Shown here: in pieces, positions 22,820 through 37,752 of the stretch
How positions within the stretch are numbered: position 1 is the stretch's first letter
Layout: each line of letters begins with the position of its first letter
Origin: Petrolisthes cinctipes
Taxonomy: Eukaryota; Arthropoda; Malacostraca; Decapoda; Porcellanidae
Assembly (NCBI GenBank): GCA_033782935.1
Contig: JAWQEG010001395.1
Span: forward strand, 466,501 to 530,500
Length of the DNA: 64,000 bases
Reading direction: 5' to 3'
Notes under the pieces: model-generated
Seen by the model: only the letters and a program-made list of their open reading frames with translations
Told to the model about the DNA's origin: nothing
Database searches by the model: none
Program-made: the position numbers and the translations under genes

Positions 22820-25800
22820 CTGTATTTTGAAAATACTCTAACACGGAGTAAGCATGTACAGATACCTTCTGGGACCTCTAAATATCGAATTTTCGGGTGT
22901 TTTGGGACTAAATTTGAGATATCGATTTTTTGGCACCTAAAATGTCGATTTTTAGCATGTTTTTAGCCTATATTTTGAAAATATTCTAGCACTGTGTAGG
23001 CATGTCCAGATTGCTTCTGGGACCCCAAAATATTGAATTTTCGGGTGTTTTGAGCCTGAATTTGAGATATAAACGGGTACAGAAGATACATGCACATATT
23101 GACTTTGGGCATCTAAAATATTGATTTTCAGCATGTTTTGGGTCTGTATTTTGAAAATACTCTAACACTGAGTAGGCATGTACAAATTGCTTCTGGAACC
23201 CCAAAATATTGAATTTTCGGGTGTTTTGAGCCTGAATTTGAGATATAAACGGGTACTGAAGATGCATGCACATATCGACTTTTGTGCACCTAAAAGATCG
23301 ATTTTCAGTATGTTTTGAGCATGTATTTTGAAAATACTCTAACACGGAGTAGGCATGTACAGATCGCTTCTGGGACCTCTAAATATCGAATTTTCGGGTG
23401 TTTTGGGACTGAATTTGAGATATCGACTTTTTGGCACCTAAAAGATCGATTTTTAGCATGTTTTTAGCCTATATTTTGAAAATATTCTAGCACTGTACAG
23501 ATTGCTTCTGGGACCCGAAAATATTGAATTTTCGGGTGTTTTGAGCCTGAATTTGAGATATAAACGGGTACAGAAGATACATGCACATATTGACTTTGGG
23601 CACCAAAAATATCGATTTTCAGCATGTTTTGGGCCTGAATTTTGAAAATACTCTAACACTGAGTAGGCATGTACGGATCGCTTCTGGGACCCCGAAATAT
23701 CGAGTTTTCGGGTGTTTAGGGCCAGAATTTGAGATATAAACGGGTACAGAAGATGCATGCACATATCGACTTTTGGGCACCTAAAAGATCGATTTTCAGT
23801 ATGTTTTTGGCCTGTATTTTGAAAATACTCTAACCCGGAGTAGGCATGTACAGATACCTTCTGGGACCTCTAAATATCGAATTTTCGGGTGTTTTGGGAC
23901 TGAATTTGAGATATCGATTTTTTGGCACCTAAAATGTCGATTTTTTGCATGTTTTTAGCCTATATTTTGAAAATATTCTAGCACTGAGTAGGCATGCACA
24001 GATTGCTTCTGGGACCCCAAAATATTGAATTTTCGGGTGTTTTGAGCCTGAATTTGAGATATAAACGGGTACAGAAGATACATGCACATATTGACTTTGG
24101 GCACCAAAAATATAGATTTTCAGCATGTTTTGGGCCTGAATTTTGAAAATACTCTAAGACGGAGTAGGCATGTACAGATTGCTTCTGGGACCCCAAAATA
24201 TCGAATTTTCGGATATTTAGGGCCAGAATTTGAGATATAAACGGGTACAGAAGATGCATGCACATATCGACTTTTGGGCACCTAAAAGATCGATTTTCAG
24301 TATGTTTTTGGCCTGTATTTTGAAAATACTCTAACACGGAGTAAGCATGTACAGATACCTTCTGGGACCTCTAAATATCGAATTTTCGGGTGTTTTGGGA
24401 CTGAATTTGAGATATCGATTTTTTGGCACCTAAAATGTCGATTTTTAGCATGTTTTTAGCCTATATTTTGAAAATATTCTAGCACTGTGTAGGCATGTAC
24501 AGATTGCTTCTGGGACCCCGAAATATTGAATTTTTGGGTGTTTTGAGCCTGAATTTGAGATATAAACGGGTACAGAAGATACATGCACATATTGACTTTG
24601 GGCACCAAAAATATCGATTTTCAGCATGTTTTGGGCCTGAATTTTGAAAATACTCTAACACGGAGTAGTCATGTACAGATCGCTTCTGGGACCCCAAAAT
24701 ATCGAATTTTCGGGTGTTTAGGGCCAGAATTTGAGATATAAACGGGTACAGAAGATGCATGCACATATCGACTTTAGGGCACCTAAAAGATCGATTTTCA
24801 GTATGTTTTTGGCCTGTATTTTGAAAATACTCTAACACGGAGTAAGCATGTACAGATACCTTCTGGGACCTCTAAATATCGAATTTTCGGGTGTTTTGGG
24901 AGTGAATTTGAGATATCGATTTTTTGGCACCCAAAATGCTGATTTTTAGCATGTTTTTAGCCTATATTTTGAAAATAATCTATCACTGTACAGATTGCTT
25001 CTGGGACCCGAAAATATTGAATTTTCGGGTGTTTTGAGCCTGAATTTGAGATATAAACGGGTACAGAAGATACATGCACATATTGACTTTGGGCACCAAA
25101 AATATCGATTTTCAGCATGTTTTGGTCCTGAATTTTGAAAATAGTCTAACACGGAGTAGGCATGTACAGATCGCTTCTGGGACCCCAAAATATCGAGTTT
25201 TCGGGTGTTTAGGGCCAGAATTTGAGATATAAACGGGTACAGAAGATGCATGCACATATCGACTTTTGGGCACCTAAAAGATCGATTTTCAGTATGTTTT
25301 TGGCCTGTATTTTGAAAATACTCTAACCCGGAGTAGGCATGTACAGATACCTTCTGGGACCTCTAAATATCGAATTTTCGGGTGTTTTGGGACTGAATTT
25401 GAGATATCGATTTTTTGGCACCTAAAATGTCGATTTTTAGCATGTTTTTAGCCTATATTTTGAAAATATTCTAGCACTGTGTAGGCATGTCCAGATTGCT
25501 TCTGGGACCCCAAAATATTGAATTTTCGGGTGTTTTGAGCCTGAATTTGAGATATAAACGGGTACAGAAGATACATGCACATATTGACTTTGGGCATCTA
25601 AAATATTGATTTTCAGCATGTTTTGGGTCTGTATTTTGAAAATACTCTAACACTGAGTAGGCATGTACAGATCGCTTCTGGGACCTCTAAATATCGAATT
25701 TTCGGGTGTTTTGGGACTGAATTTGAGATATCGACTTTTTGGCACCTAAAAGATCGATTTTTAGCATGTTTTTAGCCTATATTTTGAAAATATTCTAGCA

Positions 25801-26800
25801 CTGTACAGATTGCTTCTGGGACCCCAAAATATTGAATTTTCGGGTGTTTTGAGCCTGAATTTGAGATATAAACGGGTACAGAAGATACATGCACATATTG
25901 ACTTTTGTGCACCTAAAAGATCGATTTTCAGTATGTTTTGAGCATGTATTTTGAAAATACTCTAACACGGAGTAGGCATGTACAGATCGCTTCTGGGACC
26001 TCTAAATATCGAATTTTCGGGTGTTTTGGGACTGAATTTGAGATATCGACTTTTTGGCACCTAAAAGATCGATTTTTAGCATGTTTTTAGCCTATATTTT
26101 GAAAATATTCTAGCACTGTACAGATTGCTTCTGGGACCCGAAAATATTGAATTTTCGGGTGTTTTGAGCCTGAATTTGAGATATAAACGGGTACAGAAGA
26201 TACATGCACATATTGACTTTGGGCACCAAAAATATCGATTTTCAGCATGTTTTGGGCCTGAATTTTGAAAATACTCTAACACTGAGTAGGCATGTACAGA
26301 TCGCTTCTGGGACCCCGAAATATCGAGTTTTCGGGTGTTTAGGGCCAGAATTTGAGATATAAACGGGTACAGAAGATGCATGCACATATCGACTTTTGGG
26401 CACCTAAAAGATCGATTTTCAGTATGTTTTTGGCCTGTATTTTGAAAATACTCTAACCCGGAGTAGGCATGTACAGATACCTTCTGGGACCTCTAAATAT
26501 CGAATTTTCGGGTGTTTTGGGACTGAATTTGAGATATCGATTTTTTGGCACCTAAAATGTCGATTTTTTGCATGTTTTTAGCCTATATTTTGAAAATATT
26601 CTAGCACTGAGTAGGCATGCACAGATTGCTTCTGGGACCCCAAAATATTGAATTTTCGGGTGTTTTGAGCCTGAATTTGAGATATAAACGGGTACTGAAG
26701 ATGCATGCACATATCGACTTTTGTGCACCTAAAAGATCGTTTTTCAGTATGTTTTGAGCATGTATTTTGAAAATACTCTAACACGGAGTAGGCATGTACA
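22820..26800 (+). repeat. About 4.0-kb block repeated at an offset of 4,431 bp, copy 1
   Basis: Landmarks pair at constant offset: 22952/27383, 23453/27884, 23929/28360, 24445/28876, 24946/29377, 25437/29868, 26076/30507 and 26578/31009. Shared rare bases include AAAATAATCTATCACTG (near 24972 and 29403) and ATATAGATTTTC (near 24111 and 28542). Confidence 0.88.
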
Positions 26801-27250
26801 GATCGCTTCTGGGACCTCTAAATATCGAATTTTCGGGTGTTTTGGGACTGAATTTGAGATATCGACTTTTTGGCACCTAAAAGATCGATTTTTAGCATGT
26901 TTTTAGCCTATATTTTGAAAATATTCTAGCACTGTACAGATTGCTTCTGGGACCCCAAAATTTTGAATTTTCGGGTGTTTTGAGCCTGAATTTGAGATAT
27001 AAACGGGTACAGAAGATACATGCACATATTGACTTTGGGCATCTAAAATATCGATTTTCAGCATGTTTTTGGCCTGTATTTTGAAAATACTCTAACACTG
27101 AGTAGGCATGTACAGATTGCTTCTGGGACCCCAAAATATTGAATTTTCGGGTGTTTTGAGCCTGAATTTGAGATATAAACGGGTAATGAAGATGCATGCA
27201 CCTATCGACTTTTGTGCACCTAAAAGATCGATTTTCAGTATGTTTTGAGC

Positions 27251-30200
27251 ATGTATTTTGAAAATACTCTAACACGGAGTAGGCATGTACAGATACCTTC
27301 TGGGACCTCTAAATATCGAATTTTCGGGTGTTTTGGGACTGAATTTGAGATATCGATTTTTTGGCACCTAAAATGTCGATTTTTAGCATGTTTTTAGCCT
27401 ATATTTTGAAAATATTCTAGCACTGTGTAGGCATGTCCAGATTGCTTCTGGGACCCCAAAATATTGAATTTTCGGGTGTTTTGAGCCTGAATTTGAGATA
27501 TAAACGGGTACAGAAAATACATGCACATATTGACTTTGGGCATCTAAAATATTGATTTTCAGCATGTTTTGGGTCTGTATTTTGAAAATACTCTAACACT
27601 GAGTAGGCATGTACAAATTGCTTCTGGGACCCCAAAATATTGAATTTTCGGGTGTTTTGAGCCTGAATTTGAGATATAAACGGGTACTGAAGATGCATGC
27701 ACATATCGACTTTTGTGCACCTAAAAGATCGATTTTCAGTATGTTTTGAGCATGTATTTTGAAAATACTCTAACACGGAGTAGGCATGTACAGATCGCTT
27801 CTGGGACCCCTAAATATCGAATTTTCGGGTGTTTTGGGACTGAATTTGAGATATCGACTTTTTGGCACCTAAAAGATCGATTTTTAGCATGTTTTTAGCC
27901 TATATTTTGAAAATATTCTAGCACTGTACAGATTGCTTCTGGGACCCGACAATATTGAATTTTCGGGTGTTTTGAGCCTGAATTTGAGATATAAACGGGT
28001 ACAGAAGATACATGCACATATTGACTTTGGGCACCAAAAATATCGATTTTCAGCATGTTTTGGGCCTGAATTTTGAAAATACTCTAACACTGAGTAGGCA
28101 TGTACAGATCGCTTCTGGGACCCCGAAATATCGAGTTTTCGGGTGTTTAGGGCCAGAATTTGAGATATAAACGGGTACAGAAGATGCATGCACATATCGA
28201 CTTTTGGGCACCTAAAAGATCGATTTTCAGTATGTTTTTGGCCTGTATTTTGAAAATACTCTAACCCGGAGTAGGCATGTACAGATACCTTCTGGGACCT
28301 CTAAATATCGAATTTTCGGGTGTTTTGGGACTGAATTTGAGATATCGATTTTTTGGCACCTAAAATGTCGATTTTTTGCATGTTTTTAGCCTATATTTTG
28401 AAAATATTCTAGCACTGAGTAGGCATGCACAGATTGCTTCTGGGACCCCAAAATATTGAATTTTCGGGTGTTTTGAGCCTGAATTTGAGATATAAACGGG
28501 TACAGAAGATACATGCACATATTGACTTTGGGCACCAAAAATATAGATTTTCAGCATGTTTTGGGCCTGAATTTTGAAAATACTCTAAGACGGAGTAGGC
28601 ATGTACAGATTGCTTCTGGGACCCCAAAATATCGAATTTTCGGATATTTAGGGCCAGAATTTGAGATATAAACGGGTACAGAAGATGCATGCACATATCG
28701 ACTTTTGGGCACCTAAAAGATCGATTTTCAGTATGTTTTTGTCCTGTATTTTGAAAATACTCTAACACGGAGTAAGCATGTACAGATACCTTCTGGGACC
28801 TCTAAATATCGAATTTTCGGGTGTTTTGGGACTGAATTTGAGATATCGATTTTTTGGCACCTAAAATGTCGATTTTTAGCATGTTTTTAGCCTATATTTT
28901 GAAAATATTCTAGCACTGTGTAGGCATGTACAGATTGCTTCTGGGACCCCGAAATATTGAATTTTTGGGTGTTTTGAGCCTGAATTTGAGATATAAACGG
29001 GTACAGAAGATACATGCACATATTGACTTTGAGCACCAAAAATATCGATTTTCAGCATGTTTTGGGCCTGAATTTTGAAAATACTCTAACACGGAGTAGT
29101 CATGTACAGATCGCTTCTGGGACCCCAAAATATCGAATTTTCGGGTGTTTAGGGCCAGAATTTGAGATATAAACGGGTACAGAAGATGCATGCACATATC
29201 GACTTTAGGGCACCTAAAAGATCGATTTTCAGTATGTTTTTGGCCTGTATTTTGAAAATACTCTAACACGGAGTAAGCATGTACAGATACCTTCTGGGAC
29301 CTCTAAATATCGAATTTTCGGGTGTTTTGGGAGTGAATTTGAGATATCGATTTTTTGGCACCTAAAATGCCGATTTTTAGCATGTTTTTAGCCTATATTT
29401 TGAAAATAATCTATCACTGTACAGATTGCTTCTGGGACCCGAAAATATTGAATTTTCGGGTGTTTTGAGCCTGAATTTGAGATATAAACGGGTACAGAAG
29501 ATACATGCACATATTGACTTTGGGCACCAAAAATATCGATTTTCAGCATGTTTTGGGCCTGAATTTTGAAAATAGTCTAACACGGAGTAGGCATGTACAG
29601 ATCGCTTCTGGGACCCCAAAATATCGAGTTTTCGGGTGTTTAGGGCCAGAATTTGAGATATAAACGGGTACAGAAGATGCATGCACATATCGACTTTTGG
29701 GCACCTAAAAGATCGATTTTCAGTATGTTTTTGGCCTGTATTTTGAAAATACTCTAAAACGGAGTAGGCATGTACAGATACCTTCTTGGACCTCTAAATA
29801 TCGAATTTTCGGGTGTTTTGGGACTGAATTTGAGATATCGATTTTTTGGCACCTAAAATGTCGATTTTTAGCATGTTTTTAGCCTATATTTTGAAAATAT
29901 TCTAGCACTGTGTAGGCATGTCCAGATTGCTTCTGGGACCCCAAAATATTGAATTTTCGGGTGTTTTGAGCCTGAATTTGAGATATAAACGGGTACAGAA
30001 GATACATGCACATATTGAATTTGGGCATCTAAAATATTGATTTTCAGCATGTTTTGGGTCTGTATTTTGAAAATACTCTAACACTGAGTAGGCATGTACA
30101 GATCGCTTCTGGGACCTCTAAATATCGAATTTTCGGGTGTTTTGGGACTGAATTTGAGATATCGACTTTTTGGCACCTAAAAGATCGATTTTTAGCATGT

Positions 30201-31231
30201 TTTTAGCCTATATTTTGAAAATATTCTAGCACTGTACAGATTGCTTCTGGGACCCCAAAATATTGAATTTTCGGGTGTTTTGAGCCTGAATTTGAGATAT
30301 AAACGGGTACAGAAGATACATGCACATATTGACTTTTGTGCACCTAAAAGATCGATTTTCAGTATGTTTTGAGCATGTATTTTGAAAATACTCTAACACG
30401 GAGTAGGCATGTACAGATCGCTTATGGGACCTCTAAATATCGAATTTTCGGGTGTTTTGGGACTGAATTTGAGATATTGACTTTTTGGCACCTAAAAGAT
30501 CGATTTTTAGCATGTTTTTAGCCTATATTTTGAAAATATTCTAGAACTGTACAGATTGCTTCTGGGACCCGAAAATATTGAATTTTCGGGTGTTTTGAGC
30601 CTGAATTTGAGATATAAACGGGTACAGAAAATACATGCACATATTGACTTTGGGCACCAAAAATATCGATTTTCAGCATGTTTTGGGCCTGAATTTTGAA
30701 AATACTTTAACACTGAGTAGGCATGTACAGATCGCTTCTGGGACCCCGAAATATCGAGTTTTCGGGTGTTTAGGGCCAGAATTTGAGATATAAACGGGTA
30801 CAGAAGATGCATGCACATATCGACTTTTGGGCACCTAAAAGATCGATTTTCAGTATGTTTTTGGCCTGTATTTTGAAAATACTCTAACCCGGAGTAGGCA
30901 TGTACAGATACCTTCTGGGACCTCTAAATATCGAATTTTCGGGTGTTTTGGGACTGAATTTGAGATATCGATTTTTTGGCACCTAAAATGTCGATTTTTT
31001 GCATGTTTTTAGCCTATATTTTGAAAATATTCTAGCACTGAGTAGGCATGTACAGATTGCTTCTGGGACCCCAAAATATTGAATTTTCGGGTGTTTTGAG
31101 CCTGAATTTGAGATATAAACGGGTACTGAAGATGCATGCACATATCGACTTTTGTGCACCTAAAAGATCGATTTTCAGTATGTTTTGAGCATGTATTTTG
31201 AAAATACTCTAACACGGAGTAGGCATGTACA
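27251..31231 (+). repeat. About 4.0-kb block repeated at an offset of 4,431 bp, copy 2
   Basis: Second copy of 22820-26800 with scattered single-base differences, such as CTCTAAAACGG near 29755 against CTCTAACCCGG. After 31231 the copies diverge (TACC versus CGC type), marking the end of the shared block. Confidence 0.88.
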
Positions 31232-31319
31232 GATACCTTCTGGGACCTCTAAATATCGAATTTTCGGGTGTTTTGGGACTGAATTTGAGATATCGATTTT
31301 TTGGCACCTAAAATGTCGA

Positions 31320-32540
31320 TTTTTAGCATGTTTTTAGCCTATATTTTGAAAATATTCTAGCACTGTACAGATTGCTTCTGGGACCCCAAAATATTGAATT
31401 TTCGGGTGTTTTGAGCCTGAATTTGAGATATAAACGGGTACAGAAGATACATGCACATATTGACTTTGGGCATCTAAAATATCGATTTTCAGCATGTTTT
31501 GGGTCTGTATTTTGAAAATACTCTAACACTGAGTAGGCATGTACAGATTGCTTCTGGGACCCCAAAATATTGAATTTTCGGGTGTTTTGAGCCTGAATTT
31601 GAGATATAAACGGGTACTGAAGATGCATGCACATATCGACTTTTGTGCACCTAAAAGAGCGATTTTCAGTATGTTTTGAGCATGTATTTTGAAAATACTC
31701 TAACACGGAGTAGGCATGTACAGATCGCTTCTGGGACCCCTAAATATCGAATTTTCGGGTGTTTTGGGACTGAATTTGAGATATCGACTTTTTGGCACCT
31801 AAAAGATCGATTTTTAGCATGTTTTTAGCCTATATTTTGAAAATATTCTAGCACTGTACAGATTGCTTCTGGGACCCCAAAATATTGAATTTTCGGGTGT
31901 TTTGAGCCTGAATTTGAGATATAAACGGGTACAGAAGATACATGCACATATTGACTTTGGGCACCAAAAATATAGATTTTCAGCATGTTTTTGGCCTGAA
32001 TTTTGAAAATACTCTAACACGGAGTAGGCATGTACAGATCGCTTCTGGGACCCCAAAATATCGAATTTTCGGGTGTTTAGGGCCAGAATTTGAGATATAA
32101 ACGGGTACAGAAGATGCATGTACATATCGACTTTTGGGCACCTAAAAGATCGATTTTCAGTATGTTTTTGGCCTGTATTTTGAAAATACTCTAACACGGA
32201 GTAAGCATGTACAGATACCTTCTGGGACCTCTAAATATCGAATTTTCGGGTGTTTTGGGACTGAATTTGAGATATCGATTTTTTGGCACCTAAAATGTCG
32301 ATTTTTAGCATGTTTTTAGCCTATATTTTGAAAATAATATAGCACTGTGTAGGCATGTCCAGATTGCTTCTGGGACCCCAAAATATTGAATTTTCGGGTG
32401 TTTTGAGCCTGAATTTGAGATATAAACGGGTACAGAAGATACATGCACATATTGACTTTGGGCACCAAAAATATAGATTTTCAGCATGTTTTGGGCCTGA
32501 ATTTTGAAAATACTCTAAGACGGAGTAGGCATGTACAGAT
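31320..32540 (+). repeat. Block repeated at an offset of 4,107 bp, copy 1
   Basis: Pairs with about 35427-36500. The GATGCATGTACATATCG variant (near 32112 and 36219) and AAAATAATATAGCACTG (32331 and 36438) are shared at the same offset. The extent is approximate. Confidence 0.75.
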
Positions 32541-33279
32541 CGCTTCTGGGACCCCAAAATATCGAATTTTCGGGTGTTTAGGGCCAGAATTTGAGATATA
32601 AACGGGTACAGAAGATGCATGCACATATCGACTTTTGGGCACCTAAAAGATCGATTTTCAGTATGTTTTTGGCCTGTATTTTGAAAATACTCTAACACGG
32701 AGTAAGCATGTACAGATACCTTCTGGGACCTCTAAATATCGAATTTTCGGGTGTTTTGGGACTGAATTTGAGATATCGATTTTTTGGCACCTAAAATGTC
32801 GATTTTTAGCATGTTTTTAGCCTATATTTTGAAAATATTCTAGCACTGTACAGATTGCTTCTGGGACCCCAAAATATTGAATTTTCGGGTGTTTTGAGCC
32901 TGAATTTGAGATATAAACGGGTACAGAAGATACATGCACATATTGACTTTGGGCATCTAAAATATCGATTTTCAGCATGTTTTTGGCCTGTATTTTGAAA
33001 ATACTCTAACACTGAGTAGGCATGTACAGATTGCTTCTGGGACCCCAAAATATTGAATTTTCGGGTGTTTTGAGCCTGAATTTGAGATATAAACGGGTAC
33101 TGAAGATGCATGCACATATCGACTTTTGTGCACCTAAAAGATCGATTTTCAGTATGTTTTGAGCATGTATTTTGAAAATACTCTAACACGGAGTAAGCAT
33201 GTACAGATACCTTCTGGGACCTCTAAATATCGAATTTTCGGGTGTTTTGGGACTGAATTTGAGATATCGATTTTTTGGC

Positions 33280-35330
33280 ACCTAAAATGTCGATTTTTAG
33301 CATGTTTTTAGCCTATATTTTGAAAATATTCTAGCACTGTGTAGGCATGTACAGATTGCTTCTGGGACCCCAAAATATTGAATTTTCGGGTGTTTTGAGC
33401 CTGAATTTGAGATATAAACGGGTACAGAAGATACATGCACATATTGACTTTGGGCATCTAAAATATTGATTTTCAGCATGTTTTGGGTCTGTATTTTGAA
33501 AATACTCTAACACTGAGTAGGCATGTACAGATCGCTTCTGGGACCTCTAAATATCGAATTTTCGGGTGTTTTGGGACTGAATTTGAGATATCGACTTTTT
33601 GGCACCTAAAAGATCGATTTTTAGCATGTTTTTAGCCTATATTTTGAAAATATTCTAGCACTGTACAGATTGCTTCTGGGACCCCAAAATATTGAATTTT
33701 CGGGTGTTTTGAGCCTGAATTTGAGATATAAACGGGTACAGAAGATACATGCACATATTGACTTTTGTGCACCTAAAAGATCGATTTTCAGTATGTTTTT
33801 AGCATGTATTTTGAAAATACTCTAACACGGAGTAGGCATGTACAGATCGCTTCTGGGACCTCTAAATATCGAATTTTCGGGTGTTTTGGGACTGAATTTG
33901 AGATATCGACTTTTTGGCACCTAAAAGATCGATTTTTAGCATGTTTTTAGCCTATATTTTGAAAATATTCTAGCACTGTACAGATTGCTTCTGGGACCCG
34001 AAAATATTGAATTTTCGGGTGTTTTGAGCCTGAATTTGAGATATAAACGGGTACAGAAGATACATGCACATATTGACTTTGGGCACCAAAAATATCGATT
34101 TTCAGCATGTTTTGGGCCTGAATTTTGAAAATACTCTAACACGGAGTAGGCATGTACAGATCACTTCTGGGACCCCAAAATATCGAATTTTCGGGTGTTT
34201 AGGGCCAGAATTTGAGATATAAACGGGTACAGAAGATGCATGCACATATCGACTTTTGGGCACCTAAAAGATCGATTTTCAATATGTTTTTGGCCTGTAT
34301 TTTGAAAATACTCTAACACTGAGTAGGCATGTACAGATCGCTTCTGGGACCCCGAAATATCGAGTTTTCGGGTGTTTAGGGCCAGAATTTGAGATATAAA
34401 CGGGTACAGAAGATGCATGCACATATCGACTTTTGGGCACCTAAAAGATCGATTTTCAGTATGTTTTTGGCCTGTATTTTGAAAATACTCTAACCCGGAG
34501 TAGGCATGTACAGATACCTTCTGGGACCTCTAAATATCGAATTTTCGGGTGTTTTGGGACTGAATTTGAGATATCGATTTTTTGGCACCTAAAATGTCGA
34601 TTTTTTGCATGTTTTTAGCCTATATTTTGAAAATATTCTAGCACTGAGTAGGCATGCACAGATTGCTTCTGGGACCCCAAAATATTGAATTTTCGGGTGT
34701 TTTGAGCCTGAATTTGAGATATAAACGGGTACTGAAGATGCATGCACATATCGACTTTTGTGCACCTAAAAGATCGATTTTCAGTATGTTTTGAGCATGT
34801 ATTTTGAAAATACTCTAACACGGAGTAGGCATGTACAGATCGCTTCTGGGACCTCTAAATATCGAATTTTCGGGTGTTTTGGGACTGAATTTGAGATATC
34901 GACTTTTTGGCACCTAAAAGATCGATTTTTAGCATGTTTTTAGCCTATATTTTGAAAATATTCTAGCACTGTACAGATTGCTTCTGGGACCCCAAAATAT
35001 TGAATTTTCGGGTGTTTTGAGCTTGAATTTGAGATATAAACGGGTACAGAAGATACATGCACATATTGACTTTGGGCATCTAAAATATCGATTTTCAGCA
35101 TGTTTTTGGCCTGTATTTTGAAAATACTCTAACACTGAGTAGGCATGTACAGATTGCTTCTGGGACCCCAAAATATTGAATTTTCGGGTGTTTTGAGCCT
35201 GAATTTGAGATATAAACGGGTACTGAAGATGCATGCACCTATCGACTTTTGTGCACCTAAAAGATCGATTTTCAGTATGTTTTGAGCATGTATTTTGAAA
35301 ATACTCTAACACGGAGTAGGCATGTACAGA
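33280..35330 (+). repeat. Third, partial copy of the 25.4-27.3 kb block with an extra monomer
   Basis: The left part matches at +7860 (25437/33297, 26076/33936) and the right part at +8037 (26578/34615, 26892/34929). The shift of 177 bp equals one B monomer inserted near 34150-34330. The rare CACCTATCGAC variant is shared by 27199 and 35236. Confidence 0.82.
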
Positions 35331-35426
35331 TACCTTCTGGGACCTCTAAATATTGAATTTTCGGGTGTTTTGGGACTGAATTTGAGATATCGATTTTTTG
35401 GCACCTAAAATGTCGATTTTTAGCAT

Positions 35427-36530
35427 GTTTTTAGCCTATATTTTGAAAATATTCTAGCACTGTGTAGGCATGTACAGATTGCTTCTGGGACCCCAAAATA
35501 TTGAATTTTCGGGTGTTTTGAGCCTGAATTTGAGATATAAACGGGTACAGAAGATTCATGCACATATTGACTTTGGGCATCTAAAATATCGATTTTCAGC
35601 ATGTTTTGGGTCTGTATTTTGAAAATACTCTAACACTGAGTAGGCATGTACAGATTGCTTCTGGGACCCCAAAATATTGAATTTTCGGGTGTTTTGAGCC
35701 TGAATTTGAGATATAAACGGGTACTGAAGATGCATGCACATATCGACTTTTGTGCACCTAAAAGATCGATTTTCAGTATGTTTTGAGCATGTATTTTGAA
35801 AATACTCTAACACGGAGTAGGCATGTACAGATCGCTTCTGGGACCCCTAAATATCGAATTTTCGGGTGTTTTGGGACTGAATTTGAGATATCGACTTTTT
35901 GGCACCTAAAAGATCGATTTTTAGCATGTTTTTAGCCTATATTTTGAAAATATTCTAGCACTGTACAGATTGCTTCTGGGACCCCAAAATATTGAATTTT
36001 CGGGTGTTTTGAGCCTGAATTTGAGATATAAACGGGTACAGAAGATACATGCACATATTGACTTTGGGCACCAAAAATATCGATTTTCAGCATGTTTTTG
36101 GCCTGAATTTTGAAAATACTCTAACACGGAGTAGGCATGTACAGATCGCTTCTGGGACCCCAAAATATCGAATTTTCGGGTGTTTAGGGCCAGAATTTGA
36201 GATATAAACGGGTACAGAAGATGCATGTACATATCGACTTTTGGGCACCTAAAAGATCGATTTTCAGTATGTTTTTGGCCTGTATTTTGAAAATACTCTA
36301 ACACGGAGTAAGCATGTACAGATACCTTCTGGGACCTCTAAATATCGAATTTTCGGGTGTTTTGGGACTGAATTTGAGATATCGATTTTTTGGCACCTAA
36401 AATGTCGATTTTTAGCATGTTTTTAGCCTATATTTTGAAAATAATATAGCACTGTGTAGGCATGTCCAGATTGCTTCTGGGACCCCAAAATATTGAATTT
36501 TCGGGTGTTTTGAGCCTGAATTTGAGATAT
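35427..36530 (+). repeat. Block repeated at an offset of 4,107 bp, copy 2
   Basis: Second copy of about 31320-32430. It is followed by a different neighbour (B1 features start near 36562), so the shared block ends about there. Confidence 0.75.
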
Positions 36531-37576
36531 AAACGGGTACAGAAGATACATGCACATATTGACTTTTGTGCACCTAAAAGATCGATTTTCAGTATGTTTT
36601 GAGCATGTATTTTGAAAATACTCTAACACGGAGTAGGCATGTATAGATCGCTTCTGGGACCTCTAAATATCGAATTTTCGGGTGTTTTGGGACTGAATTT
36701 GAGATATCGACTTTTTGGCACCTAAAAGATCGATTTTTAGCATGTTTTTAGCCTATATTTTGAAAATATTCTAGCACTGTACAGATTGCTTCTGGGACCC
36801 GAAAATATTGAATTTTCGGGTGTTTTGAGCCTGAATTTGAGATATAAACGGGTACAGAAGATACATGCACATATTGACTTTGGGCACCAAAAATATCGAT
36901 TTTCAGCATGTTTTGGGCCTGAATTTTGAAAATACTCTAACCCGGAGTAGGCATGTACAGATACCTTCTGGGACCTCTAAGTATCGAATATTCGGGTGTT
37001 TTGGGACTGAATTTGAGATATCGTTTTTTTGGCACCAAAAATGTCGATTTTTTGCATGTTTTTAGCCTATATTTTGAAAATTTTCTAGTACTGAGTAGGC
37101 ATGCACAGATTGCTTCTGGGACCTCAAAATATTGAATTTTCGGGTGTTTTGAGCCTGAATTTGAGATATAAACGGGTACAGAAGATACATGCACATATTG
37201 ACTTTGGGCAACAAAAATATCGATTTTCAGCATGTTTTGGGCCTGAATTTTGAAAATACTCTAAGACGGAGTAGGCATGTACAGATCGCTTCTGGGACCC
37301 CAAAATATCGAATTTTCGGGTGTTTAGGGCCAGAATTTGAGATATAAATGGGTACAGAAGATGCATGCACATATCGACTTTTGGGCACCTAAAAGATCGA
37401 TTTTCAGTATGTTTTTGGCCTGTATTTTGAAAATACTCTAACACGGAGTAAGCATGTACAGATACCTTCTGGGACCTCTAAATATCGAATTTTCGGGTGT
37501 TTTGGGACTGAATTTGAGATATCGATTTTTTGGCACCTAAAATGTCGATTTTTAGCATGTTTTTAGCCTATATTTT

Positions 37577-37752
37577 GAAAATATTCTAGCACTGTGTAGG
37601 CATGTACAGATTGCTTCTGGGACCCCAAAATATTGAATTTTCGGGTGTTTTGAGCCTGAATTTGAGATATAAACGGGTACAGAAGATACATGCACATATT
37701 GACTTTGGGCATCTAAAATATCGATTTTCAGCATGTTTTGGGTCTGTATTTT
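37577..37752 (+). repeat. Representative monomer A1 (176 bp)
   Basis: Measured from the G of one TTTTGAAAATA landmark to the next. Diagnostic bases are ATTCTAGCACTGTG near the start, CAGATTGC, ACCCCAAAATATTG, the full AAACGGGTACAGAAG segment, and GGGCATCTAAAATATCG at the end. It is the first unit of a type I trimer and consists of two 88-bp halves. Confidence 0.95.
37627..37714 (+). repeat. 88-bp half-repeat, first half (h1) of a monomer
   Basis: Starts AAAATATTGA and ends GGGCATCT. Aligned without gaps to the next 88 bp, I count about 56 of 88 identical positions. The best blocks are AAAATAT, GTTTTG-GCCTG, CATG-ACA and ATTG, all at the same offsets. Confidence 0.85.

Noticed and set aside
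31323..31706. Long minus-strand open frames of 60-178 codons across the satellite, recurring every 501 bp
   Set aside because: They follow the repeat period, overlap each other in different frames, start and stop at the same monomer positions, and change when a monomer is gained or lost. They are a by-product of few stops on that strand of the satellite, helped by 501 being divisible by 3.
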